DNA from: Hippopus hippopus
Taxonomy: Eukaryota; Mollusca; Bivalvia; Cardiida; Cardiidae
Direction of reading: 5' to 3'
DNA length: 64,000 nt
Assembly (NCBI GenBank): GCA_946811185.2
Contig: OX328107.1
Span: 42,336,360-42,400,359, forward strand
The position numbers and the translations under genes are program-made. The notes below the pieces were generated by a model. It was given only the letters and a program-made list of their open reading frames with translations, did not search any database and was not told the origin of the DNA. Below are positions 54,840 through 64,000 of the stretch, in pieces (the stretch's first letter is position 1; each line of letters starts with the position of its first letter).

Positions 54840-55556
54840 ACTTGAAGACAGCTTCTGGTAACCAGCATTTACTCCTTTTCCCAAATGTTTTTAGCTCCAC
54901 TGGCCGAAGGCCAGCGAGCTATTGTCATGGCGGTGTGTCCGTCGTGCGTCCGTGCGTGCGTCCGTTCGTTCGTGCGTGCGTGCGTCCGTAAACTTTTTCT
55001 TTAAAAAACTTCTCCTCAGAAACTATTGACTGGATTTTTACCAAATTTCACAGGAATGTTCCTTTGGTGGTCCTCTTTCAAATTCCTTCAAATAATTGTG
55101 TTCCATGAAGAATTCTGGTTGCCATGGCAACCAAAGTAAAAAACCTTTAAAAATCTTCTCCTCCCAAACCGCTATTTGGATAGCATTATTATTTTGCAGG
55201 AATGTTCCTTAGATACAGGTTTACAGAATTCCTTAAAAAAAAAAAGATCTGTCAAAAAACATGGCTTTTATGGGAAACTCATTTTCCTTTTATGGTATAA
55301 AGTAAAATCTTTGAAAAATTTCTTCTCTAAAACTATTCATTGGATTTCATTATTGTTTTGCAGGTAAATTCCTATGGTGGTTGTCTACCAAATTGTTTCT
55401 TCAGTGAGCTAAAATGCAGGATTGAATGATAATTGTTAAAAACTTCCTTTCACCATTATAGAAATATCAGGCCTGTGGAGCGATACAGGCGCTCAAGCGC
55501 CTCTAGTTTATTGGTAACCAGCATTTCCTCCATCTTCCACAATGTTTTCCAATCTT
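54840..55556. mobile_element. Family A hairpin pieces flanking element C3
   Basis: Left: CTGGTAACCAGCATTTACTCC to CCCAAATG. Right of C3: TTGGTAACCAGCATTTCCTCC (quoted in part) to ACAATGTTTTCC. Both sides carry the right hairpin arm, so this is either two copies or a duplicated arm. Confidence 0.55.
54891..55507 (+). mobile_element. Family C Helitron-like element, copy 3
   Basis: TTTTTAGCTCCACTGGCCGA at the left, a (CGTG/CGTC)n run at 54937-54988, and CCTGTGGAGCGATAC at the right followed by hairpin AGGCGCT-CA-AGCGCCT and CTAGTT. The hairpin sequence differs from the other copies but pairs perfectly. Confidence 0.75.
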
Positions 55557-56253
55557 TAACTCTTTACCAAATGACAAAAATTTAGAATGGTCCAAATTTA
55601 AAGGATTTGCAGACGACAAATTAAATGTAACTGAAATGATGTTTTTTGTTTTGGATCAGGTAGAAAACAGTGTTTTCAAAAGCCTTTTTTACAGGGTCGT
55701 TATAACTCGGGATTGTGTGTTAAAGGGTTAAAAGGCAAATCAAAACATATTAGCCTGATTTAATTAGACGTCTGCAAATACTTTCAATTTTGACTAGTCT
55801 AAAAATAAAAAGTCTGTTAGAGTTAATATTTACGCTTTACCAAACTACAAAATTTTAGACTAGTTTAAATTGAAAGCATTTGCAGACGACAAATACATCT
55901 GAAATGATGGAAGCTTTCTCTGAAAGGTTAAAAAATGTTATGGGAAAAGGAGAAGATGCTGGTTACCAGCATTTTCTCCTTTTCTCATAATGTTTTCTAA
56001 AGCTGTCTACTTCAGGGTCATTAAAACTCATTGTAGCATTGTGCATTAACCCTTAACAACACAATCCCAACTTTTAATGACCCTGAGAGAGAAAGCTTTT
56101 GAAAACATTATAGGAAAAGAAGAAAATGCTGGTAACCAGCATTTTCTCCTTTTCCCATAATGTTTTCTACCCTTCTCAAAACAAATTCAATTTTTGATTC
56201 AAATACTTTCAAATTGGACCAGTCTGAAATTTTGTCATTTGGTAAAGATTTAA
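55556..56253. mobile_element. Chain of four family A copies (55556-55731, 55728-55826, 55823-56049, 56046-56253)
   Basis: All three junctions are single shared TTAAs. The first copy lacks its hairpin (GTAGAAAACAGTGTTTTCAA); the second is a right half; the third and fourth have good hairpins. Confidence 0.8.
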
Positions 56254-56408
56254 AGGGTTAAGTGTTTAATTGTAAGGTTACCACATACCTAAGTTATGAT
56301 GCTCGCTGCAAAAGTGCAAAAGCCTGTAAGATGATATTTTCACAAAGAGACAGTAAAAATCAACTATGAGAAAGTTGAGAAATCACTTACTTTGTGCAGG
56401 AAGGTCAT

Positions 56409-56840
56409 TTAACCCATTGCCACAGAATGCAGAGTTTTAATGATCCTAAGGAAGAAGACATTTGGAAATATTGTGGGAAAAGGAGAAAATTCTTTTTTCT
56501 CCTGTTCCCACAAAATTTTCTATCCTGTTAAAGATTGAAATCATCATTTGGGCCATAATTAATTCGTTGTCTGCAAATGCTTTCAAATTTGAAGAGTTTA
56601 AAATTTTGTTGTTTGGTAAAGAGTTAACAACAAAAGTTTGGACCAGATCAGATTGAAAGTATGTACAGAAGACAAATTAGATGTGGCTCAAATGATGATT
56701 TCCGGCTTTGATAGGAAAGAAACCATTTTGGGAAAAAGGAGAAAATGCTGGTTAACAGCATTTTCTCCTTTTCCCATAATGTTTTCAAAAGCTGTCTTTT
56801 TCAGCGTCATTTAAACCTGGGACTTTGTGGTAAAGGATTA
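56409..56840. mobile_element. Family A pair sharing TTAA (56409-56627, 56624-56840)
   Basis: First in P-to-Q orientation with shortened tip (GAAAATTCTTTTTTCTCC); second inverted, hairpin AAAAAGGAGAAAATGCTGG / CAGCATTTTCTCC. Confidence 0.8.
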
Positions 56841-57269
56841 CAAGACGTTCTCAAAGATTCCCATACTGTAGATCAAGTAAAAGTTTTTGTTGGTTAAGCG
56901 AAGGGAGGAGAGCCATTAAAGACCCACATTGAAAACATTTTAACTCCTTACATTGAAGAGCTAATGTCAATTGTGTTTTTCATTGTTGAAGAGTGTTTTA
57001 ATTCCCGTTGATCCCTTTTGATATTTCCCCAGGGGGAGCCTCAAGATTACTTGAGATATTTATAGCTGGGTAAATTAAGTTTGCACCAGATGATACCATT
57101 TTTGTGGGACCGAGGAATTTGGGGGTCTAGACAGGGAATTTTAATTTCACATTGAAGAAAAGTTTGAGTAAGTCATCAAGCGACTTCAATAAACTTTGTA
57201 GAAAGTTTACTATCATATTTCAGTGTTATTGTAAGGTAGTTTGTGTGGCTTGATACTCTTTGTCAGTAA
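56841..57269 (+). other. Unassigned stretch with a possible 37-nt exon (57033-57069)
   Basis: ATTTCCCCAG|GGGGAGCCTCAAG ... ATAGCTGG|GTAAAT has both splice signals and one open frame, but is too short to judge. Confidence 0.2.
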
Positions 57270-57480
57270 TAATCCTTTCTGTGCCAGTGGCTAAAACAGG
57301 GGCTTTTGTGGACAGCATAGATCAAGATCAGACTGCACAGAATGTGCAGTCTGATCTTGCACAGAATGTGCAGTCTGATCTTGCATCTGTATCCTCTGCT
57401 TAGTCAAGCCTGTTTATAAGATAGAATTACTTCTGAATTTCAGGGGATTGTATATGCTGTTGAAAGGATCCAATTTACCC
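57270..57480. mobile_element. Family E with duplicated right arm
   Basis: After GATCAAGATCAGACTGCACA the phrase ACAGAATGTGCAGTCTGATC occurs twice in succession (about 57337 and 57361). Confidence 0.7.
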
Positions 57481-57655
57481 TGCAGCAAACAATCATGAGT
57501 GAAGGACTGCAAAGGAGAAGCCTGTTGAAAGCATTGTTTGAAAAGTAGAAAATGCTAGTAACCAGCATTTTGATCTTTCCCTACTATGTTTTCAACTGCA
57601 ATTGCTTCCAATTTGGACAAGTCAGAAGGTTTGTCGTTTGGTAAAGACTTAATAT
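57481..57655 (+). mobile_element. Family A MITE, decayed
   Basis: GCAAACAATCATGAGTGAAG, hairpin GAAAATGCTAGTAACCAGCA, Q arm to GGTAAAGACTTAA. Confidence 0.65.
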
Positions 57656-57942
57656 TTTTGGCACTTAGATTATCAAAAGTAGATTGAAATTTACTGCATT
57701 ACTACTGCTTTTGACTCACGTACTGCAGGTAACAGAGTGAAAACATTGTGACAAAACTGCAAAATGAATGATGGTAGACTAATTAATGCATGGAAATCTA
57801 GAAATCCAGATGTTTATTATGGATTTGATTATTCCTTGTGTCACATTAATTTCTGTACTGCCTTTCTTTTCTGTATCTATTTTCTGACATTGTTAACCTT
57901 TTACCTGTAACTCTTTACCAGACAACAAAATGCTAAGCTTGT
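57656..57942. other. Unassigned stretch ending in a family A scrap
   Basis: 57908-57940 is a family-A left end (CTCTTTACCAGACAACAAAA). The rest is unremarkable. Confidence 0.35.
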
Positions 57943-58364
57943 TTAACCCTTTACCACACAACAAAATTTCGGACCAGACCAAATTGAAAGCATTTGCAGA
58001 CGACAAAATAAACGTGACTCAAAAATTGAAACTTGACGTTAGAAGAGTAGAAAACATTGTGGGAAAAGGAGAAAATGCTGGTTACCAGCATTGCTCCTTT
58101 TCTCACAATGTTTTCAGAAGGCTTCTTCCTCTGGGTCGTAAAAACCAGGGATTGTTTGGTAAAGGGTTAAGCATAAATTTTGAAGACTACAGATTAAATG
58201 CGGTGTAAATAATGGGATTTGTCTTTGGAAGGGTAAAAAACATTGAAGGGAAAAGGAGGAGTTCTTATTAAAAGTATTTTCTTCTTTTCCCACAATGTTT
58301 TCAAAAGCGTATTATTTTTTAGGGGGATGACTAAAAGACAGGATCATTCGGTGAAGGGTTACAT
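57943..58364 (-). mobile_element. Family A pair sharing TTAA (57943-58170, 58167-58364)
   Basis: First: TTAACCCTTTACCACACAAC to GTAAAGGGTTAA, 228 bp, strong hairpin. Second more diverged, ends GGTGAAGGGTTAC. Confidence 0.85.
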
Positions 58365-58366
58365 TG

Positions 58367-58683
58367 GCATTAATCGGGTATTTTGATGACCCAAAAAGAA
58401 AGCTGTTAAAAACATTGTGAGAGAGTGAGAAAACGCAGCTGATCAGCAATTTGGGCAAGTTCTGTGTCCGTATTTACCAACCATTCTTTACAACGTTCTT
58501 GGTCCTTTCTTTTTCTGAGATTTTCTACATTTGAAAGTAACTCAACTTCTGATTGGCTAAACCAAATGGTTTAGCCAATCAGAAGTTGTGTTACTTTCAA
58601 ATTTAGAAACCTTTGGAGAACATGACTAAACCCATTTTAGGAATGGTTGGTGAATATGGACACTGGATTTTGTCATCTTTTAA
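58367..58683 (+). mobile_element. Family A copy interrupted by family J MITE
   Basis: A: GATGACCCAAAAAGAAAGC through a decayed hairpin to AATTTGGGCAAGTTCTG, then J, then CTGGATTTTGTCATCTTTTAA, the expected continuation. Confidence 0.7.
58465..58662. mobile_element. Family J MITE, complete, CTG on both sides
   Basis: TGTCCGTATTTACCAACCAT to the inverse ending GGTGAATATGGACA, 198 bp, with a perfect inner palindrome GATTGGCTAAACCA-AA-TGGTTTAGCCAATC (two halves quoted). CTG at 58462-58464 and 58663-58665 suggests a 3-bp target duplication. Confidence 0.8.
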
Positions 58684-59203
58684 ACCTTTACAAAGTAATC
58701 ACAAGTTTTAACAACCCTGAAGAAGAACCCTTTTGAAAACATTGTGGGAAAAAGAGAAAATGGTAGTAACCAGTATATTTTCTACTTTTTCTGTAATGGT
58801 TTTCTACACTTTTAAATAGCAAATGCCATCATTTCCTGGCACCACTTGGAATTTGTTATCTCCATATGCTTTCATTTTTAGGAGGTTCAAAATTTAGACA
58901 CTTGTTGACGTGTGAAGAGTCAAAACTTAATATTATCACAAATAATAGAATATAAGGTTAAATTGAAAGTAAAAAGTCAAACAGTTAACTTTACACCACA
59001 CAACCACGAGTTTTAATGAAACTGAGGAAAAAGACTTTTGAAAACATTATGGGAAAAGGGGGAAAATGCTGCCACTATTTTCTCCTCTTCCCATGATGTT
59101 TTCAACTCTTTCAGAATCAAGTTCAATATTTGTAGCCATATTTAATTTCTGCAAATCCTGTCAATTTTTAAGTCTGAAATTTTGTCGTTTTGGGAAGAAT
59201 TGA
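58680..59203 (+). mobile_element. Two family A copies (58680-58920, 58985-59203)
   Basis: First: TTAAACCTTTACAAAGTAAT, hairpin AATGGTAGTAACCAG-like. Second: TTAACTTTACACCACACAAC, core AAAGGGGGAAAATGCTGCC with shortened right arm. Confidence 0.75.
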
Positions 59204-59221
59204 ATGTTAACATAATGGACT

Positions 59222-59535
59222 CTACCTTGATGGAGTCGACACTGTTCGCTCTGTAGGTAGGGTTCAAGGCTTGAAACGCAGGAGTTAATTGTTCACTCCA
59301 GCTCAGCCGCACCAAATTCTTTCCAAGGATTATCGATAGATAGTGCAACAGGATTCATTCCCCTCTTACAGCTGATTATGGTTACGACAATGATTTTATT
59401 GGAAAGCAGCCAGTGGCTTGGAAAGAATGTGTGTAGTACAGGCTAAAGAAACACCTAGAAGAGCATGGATTGGTGCACTGGTCACCATTTCATAACTGAA
59501 ATAACAATGAAAACTCTTTTAAACTTCAAACAAAC
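59222..59535 (+). mobile_element. tRNA-derived SINE (family of 52847), diverged
   Basis: Body TTCTTTCCAAGGATTATCGA, GCAGCCAGTGGCTTGGAAAG and GGATTGGTGCACTGG; the head is poorly preserved; tail AAACAAACAAC. Confidence 0.65.
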
Positions 59536-59691
59536 AACTTTGATTGAAAGAAAAGTGTTGTTATATATGATTTTGTAGAATATTGTAGGAAAAGGAGTAA
59601 TTCCTGATTACAAGCAACAATTAATTGCTACTTTTGCAACAATTTCTTTGTAATCTGTCTTATAACAGTAGCAATTATACAAATAAAATTA

Positions 59692-60095
59692 GCGCTTTAC
59701 CATACAAGAAAACTTTAGACTTGTAAAAATATAAAGTAGTTGCAGACGACAAATTAGATAATACTCAAAAGATGGACTTTTTATCAGAAAGGGCAGAAAA
59801 CATTGTGAGAGAAAGGGAAATTTTAGAACAATTACCAGCATTCTCCTTTTTTCTCACAATTTTTTCAAAAGCCTTCTTCCTTAACATGGTTAACCCTTTC
59901 CCAAACAATCCCTGGTTTTCACGGCCTGTAAAAAGAAGCCTTTTGAAAACGTTGGTAACCAGCATTTTCACCTTTTCCTACAATGTTTTCTACCCTCCCG
60001 GAACAAATTTCAATTTTTGAGTCCCATTAATTTTTTCGTCTGCAAATGCTTTCAATTTGGACCAGTCTAAAATTTTGTCGTTTGGGAAAGAGTTA
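59692..60095. mobile_element. Family A pair sharing TTAA (59692-59893, 59890-60095)
   Basis: The second lacks the left hairpin arm (GAAAACGTTGGTAACCAGCA). The junction is TTAA at 59890. A separate scrap is at 59575-59640. Confidence 0.75.
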
Positions 60096-60154
60096 AAATC
60101 TCGAGATTGTGTGGTAAAGGGTCATAAAAACTCCTGAAATTATTTTTTTGGCAG

Positions 60155-60245
60155 TCCTGAGTGATTCTCCCTCTGCAGCAGTGTTTTCCAGGTTTTTTCA
60201 TTTCCTTCCTCATGTGCTTCTTCTTCCCTCACTGCTGTCCATACA
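60155..60245 (+). CDS. Candidate internal exon (unrecognised)
   Basis: The acceptor TTATTTTTTTGGCAG opens a frame with LSDSPSAAVFSRFFHFLPHV and LLLPSLLSIQ; a weak donor ACA|GTTAAG follows. Composition is coding-like (hydrophobic helix) and free of repeats. Family unknown. Confidence 0.3.
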
Positions 60246-60344
60246 GTTAAGAAAAAAGTATTTTCCTATTGTACAAAATTTATGTACATGTGGATCATTT
60301 GTGCTAGATTTTGGAAGCTTAAAAGAGTTACTTGGCAAAGAAAC

Positions 60345-60782
60345 AAAATAATCCCATATTAAAACTTGGAGGAAGTACTTTTGAAAACTTGGTTGGGAAT
60401 AAGAGAAAATGCTGGTAGCCAGATTTTTTTTCCTTTTCCCACAATGTTTTCTAGCTTTTAAAAGACAAGCCCCATCATTAGAGTCATTTTTACTTTGTCG
60501 TCTGCAAATTCTTTCAGTTTTGACAAATCTTATTTTGTCTTCTAGTGAAAAAGGTCTCCTTTACCAAACGATTAAGAGTTTTTCCGATCCAGGGAAAGAA
60601 GGCTTTTGAAATTATTATGGTAAAAGGAGAAAATGCTGGTTACCAGCATTTCCTCCCTTTCCTTCAATATTTTCTACCCTATCAGAGACCTTAAGCTCAT
60701 TTGTATCAATTTTGAATTTGTCGTCTGCAGATGTTTTGAATTTGAAAGACTATGAAATTTGTCGTCTGATGAAAGAGTTAAC
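60345..60782 (+). mobile_element. Two family A copies (60345-60551, 60553-60782)
   Basis: Both in P-to-Q orientation. Hairpins AGAGAAAATGCTGGTAGCCAG and AAAAGGAGAAAATGCTGG / CCAGCATTTCCTCC. The second ends GAAAGAGTTAA. Confidence 0.75.
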
Positions 60783-61412
60783 CATTGGATTTGGTCACAG
60801 TTGTATGAAGTAGCTCGCTGGATGGCTGTATTTATTTTGTTTTACACCAGTGTGTATAGAGGGGTGAAATTGATTTAGCGATTTAAAATTCAATAAGGAG
60901 ATTCCCCTTTCTCGGTTTATATATTTGAAGTAAAAGTTAGATAAAGAGTGTATGAATGTATAACTTGTGAAATGAGAGGAGGGGGGGTAGGTAGTTTTGA
61001 GATAAATTTCGAAGCTGATAATGGGTGTTTAGTGCAGTGAAGGAAGGTTTAAAAACAGCGGAGTTGATCTGTCTCGGTGATACATGTATGTTTGTGTATA
61101 TATTCATTGTGTTACTATACACTGAACACTTTCACGCTGATTGAAAAAGCTTTTAAGCTGAAATTGGGGACTTATTTTTGGAAACATACATTCCAGCTTT
61201 TGGATTTATATTTTGCAGTGAATGAGTAGCGCTATAAAGGATTAAGTTGACTCATTCTGCTTCTGTTGAAGGTTTGACTTACAACATTATGGTTTTGATC
61301 TATTGGCTTTGTTTAGATTGATGGTATAGCTCCTTGAAGTCATTTAGTACATTTTGTTCCTTTTCTCTTACACTGGGATAGTTTTGGTCATTTTTTTTGA
61401 AGAGGCTGGTAG
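60783..61412. other. Unassigned stretch
   Basis: No repeat family, no convincing frame on either strand. Confidence 0.35.
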
Positions 61413-61635
61413 CTCTTAACCAGAAGACAAAATTTAAGATTTGTCCAATATGAAAGCAGTTGCAAACGACAAATTCATTATGGTTCAAATGATGAAATTT
61501 GTTTTAGAAACAATGTAAAACATTGTGGGAAATAGAGAAAATGCTGCTTACCAGAATTTTCTTCTTTTCTCACAATATTTTCAAAAGTCATCTTGTGTAG
61601 ATCCAAGATCAGACTGCACATTGAATTCAAAATGT
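61413..61635 (-). mobile_element. Family A copy joined to a family E fragment
   Basis: A: CTTAACCAGAAGACAAAATT to TCAAAAGTCATC. The E left arm GTGTAGATCCAAGATCAGAC replaces the rest of the P arm from 61598. Confidence 0.65.
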
Positions 61636-61762
61636 TCCTGAGCCTTTATTTGAACCAGTCTTACAGTGCTTATAAATACCAACTTCTCAAGGTACTACAG
61701 TATTTTCCAGGTTGTATTCATCCCTAAGTTTTCTGAAAAATGCTTAAAACTACTATAAACCC

Positions 61763-63013
61763 TTAACTCTTTACCGAACAACAAATTTTTAGAGCGGTCC
61801 AAATTGAAAGCATTTGCAGACAACAAAATAAATGTGACTGAAAAATTGAAATTTGTTTTGGGAAGGGTAGAAAACATTGTGGGAAAAGGAGAAAATGCTG
61901 GTTACCAGCATTTTCTCCTTTTCCTACTACTTTTTCAAAAGGTTTCTTTTTCAAGGTTGTTAAAAGTCAGGATTGTGTGGTAAAGAGTTAAAGAACCTTT
62001 CACAACTATAGTTGCTCTCCCTGCCAGTATTGATCGAGATCAGATTGCACAGAATGTGCAGTCTGATCATTGATCTAAACTGTCAGCTTAGCTGAGACAC
62101 TCTGAAGTGAAACAACCATGATATTGCAACATTTACTATTTCGGCCCTATTTCTTGATTGAAAATGTCTTGATGCTCTAAGGGTTAACTTTTCACCAAAC
62201 AACATTAATTTTAGACTGTTCAAAACTCAAAGCATTGGTGGATGACATGCTCAGTCTCTCACTTAAAATGATGGAGTTTGTCTTAAACTCTTTACACACA
62301 ATCCCAACTTTTTATGACCATGTGAAAGAAAGCATTTTCTCCTTTTCCCACGATGTTTTCCTTCTTTCCAAATTGAATTTCAATTTTTGATTTACATTTA
62401 TTTTGTCGTCTGCAAATGCTTTCAATTTGGACTAGACCAAAATTGTGTCGTTTGGTAAAGATTTAACCATTTACCAAACAGTCCCGAGTTGTTATTATGA
62501 TCCTGGGAAAGAAGGCATTGGAAAACACAGAGATAAGGAGAAAATGCTTGTAACCAGTATTAACCCCTTTTACCACAATATTTTCATAACTGTCAAAAAA
62601 AAACTCAATCATTGGGGCCATATTCAAATTGTCATTTGTAAATGCACAATTTGGACAAGTCTAAAAAATTTTCATCTGGTTATGAGTTAAAAGGATAGGA
62701 AATACTGTTGGGAAAGGAGAAAAGTGTTCGTAATCAGCTTTCTCTTCTTTTCCCACTATGTTTTAGGAAGCTTTCCTCTTCAGGTTAACCCTTTACCAGA
62801 CTACAAAATTTTAGCCTAGTCCAAATTGAGAGTATTTACAGACGACAATTTCAGTGTGGCTCAGATGGGGCAGTCTTTCTTTGATAGGGTAGAAAACATT
62901 ATGGGAAAAGGAGAAAATGCTAGTTACCAGCATTTTCTCCTTTTCCCACAATGTTTTCAAAAGGCTTCTTTCCCAGGGCCATTAAAAGTCGGCATCATGT
63001 GGTAAAGGGTTAA
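61763..63013. mobile_element. Chain of seven abutting elements: A, E, A, A, A, A, A
   Basis: Elements: A 61763-61991, E 61988-62187, A 62184-62286, A 62283-62466, A 62463-62690, A 62687-62788, A 62785-63013. Each junction is one TTAA belonging to both neighbours. The first and last are complete with good hairpins; the third and sixth are half-length. Orientations are mixed. Confidence 0.85.
61988..62187. mobile_element. Family E MITE within the chain
   Basis: TTAAAGAACCTTTCACAACT to GATGCTCTAAGGGTTAA, 200 bp, centre GATCGAGATCAGATTGCACA / TGTGCAGTCTGATCATTGATC. Confidence 0.8.
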
Positions 63014-63045
63014 GATTTTGGATTTTTAAGTGAATAGGTACATGT

Positions 63046-63275
63046 CACCCTTTACGTCACTATTCCCTGTTTTAACAGCCAGAAGAAAGAATGCTTTTGA
63101 AAACTATGTGGGTAAAGAAGAAAATGCTTGAAACCAGTGTTTTTCTTCTTTTCCGGCAATATTTTCTTCTCTTTCACAGAAAAAAACATATCATTTGAAC
63201 CACATCTCATTATGTCGCCTACAAAATGCTTTGAGTTTTGACAAAGCCAATATTTTGCTATTTGGTTAAGTCTAA
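63046..63275 (+). mobile_element. Family A MITE, decayed
   Basis: CACCCTTTACGTCACTATTC, hairpin AAGAAGAAAATGCTTG / CCAGTGTTTTTCTTC, Q arm to ATTTGGTTAAG. Confidence 0.7.
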
Positions 63276-63572
63276 TAGAAATTATGCATAATCATTCAGA
63301 CCAACATGATAGTTAAAACAGGGTAGATTTGGTGATCTCTTTCATTGTATCTTGTATCACACAATGGACCTCCACCAAGATTGTTCAAATATCAGCCCGG
63401 GGGGGGAGGGGTTTAAAAAAAAAAAGGCCACACTTTAAGGGGTCAGATGTTTTATCTATAGCAAAACTCTCTAAATGCCTTTTGTCCCAACTACCCCTAG
63501 GCCATTTGACCAGGATCTTCAATATTTATTATATAGCATCATCTAATTGACTCTTCAAATCTTGACTACTTT
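63276..63572. mobile_element. Family C internal fragment
   Basis: ATGGACCTCCACCAAGATTG, TCAAATATCAGCCCGGGGG and CCATTTGACCAGGATCTTC resemble internal units of family C, without ends. Confidence 0.4.
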
Positions 63573-63802
63573 GATGCTTTACCACACAATGCTGCCTGTG
63601 TATTTACGACCCTGGGTAAGAGGCCTTTTGAAAACATTGTTGTAAAAGGAGAAAATGCTGGTAAACAGCATTTTCTCCTTTTCCCACATTGTTTTCTATC
63701 ATATCAAAGACAGAAATCATCATAGAAATACATTTATATTGTGGTCTGCAAAAGCTTTCAATTTGGTCAAGTCCAGAACTTTGTCATGTGGTAGAGGGTT
63801 AA
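63573..63802 (+). mobile_element. Family A MITE, strong hairpin
   Basis: GCTTTACCACACAATGCTGC to GTGGTAGAGGGTTAA; hairpin arms pair over about 33 bp with a few mismatches. Confidence 0.8.
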
Positions 63803-64000
63803 GCCCAGTAGCTAAGTCGGTAATATATTGAGCTTGATACTTGGAGTTTGTGGGTTTGAATCTCCGGGCCAATTTCTTTCTGAGGGTTGATGATAGATAT
63901 AACGAAAGGATTCATTCCTCTCTCACCACTGATCATTGCTTTGACAAAGGATATGTAAGAAAGCAGCCAGTGGCTTGGGAAGAATACAGTACAAAATACT
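63803..64000 (+). mobile_element. tRNA-derived SINE (family of 52847), cut by window end
   Basis: CCCAGTAGCTAAGTCGGTAA (A box), GGGTTTGAATCTCCGGGCC (B box), GAGGGTTGATGATAG, GCAGCCAGTGGCTTGGGAAG. It starts right at the TTAA end of the preceding family-A copy. Confidence 0.75.

Noticed and set aside
63640..63700. Stem-loop followed by T-rich sequence, resembling a bacterial terminator
   Set aside because: It is one of many family-A palindromes in a eukaryotic repeat context.

Overview
The window is eukaryotic, AT-rich nuclear DNA made mostly of mobile elements. It contains one gene I can assemble with confidence. Interrupted genes with GT/AG introns, tRNA-headed SINEs with (ATCA)n tails, and families opening with TTTTAGCTCACCTGAGC or TTTTAGCTCCACTGGCC suggest a bivalve mollusc, probably a heterodont clam. 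That placement comes from remembered repeat families and is inference.

The gene (2354-5912, + strand) is a three-exon MFS transporter of 508 residues, closest to the SV2/SVOP/SLC22-like group. Both introns and the downstream flank carry copies of the dominant MITE. A few other short, splice-flanked coding-like pieces (7636-7839, 8064-8218, 13330-13607, 39241-39323, 57033-57069, 60155-60245) are listed as candidate exons only. Much of 34-64 kb may be intron of a large gene, but this is unproven.

Family A is a ~230-bp element with TTAACCCTTTACC-type ends and a ~67-bp central palindrome. I trace roughly 70 copies or fragments, sparse in 1-35 kb and nearly continuous in 36-64 kb. Family E is ~205 bp, has the same TTAACCCTT-type ends but an unrelated interior, and carries its own ~60-bp central palindrome. 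Nested insertions (E inside A near 12.99 kb, A inside A near 51.50 kb) show TTAA target duplication, so both look like piggyBac-type MITEs. Many copies abut so that neighbours share a single TTAA; the best chain is seven elements at 61763-63013.

Families B and C have paired subterminal repeats (AGCTCACCTGAGC or AGCTCCACTGGCC at the left, CAGGTGAGC or CAGTGGAGC at the right). Their interiors are ~145-bp (B) or ~165-bp (C) tandem units, and a short hairpin lies just before a CTCTTGTT end. This fits non-autonomous Helitron/Helentron elements (HINE/pearl-like). All three C copies border or split family-A hairpins.

Other layers are tRNA-derived SINEs (several with clear target duplications), a cluster of TIR family D (10.85-12.4 kb), long-TIR or foldback elements (F, G, H, I, J, M), a ~620-bp segmental tandem duplication at 30.8-33.4 kb, and tandem duplications near 3.6, 14.8, 33.4 and 41.0 kb. 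I found no transposase or reverse-transcriptase reading frame, no rRNA, no genuine tRNA and no CRISPR array.
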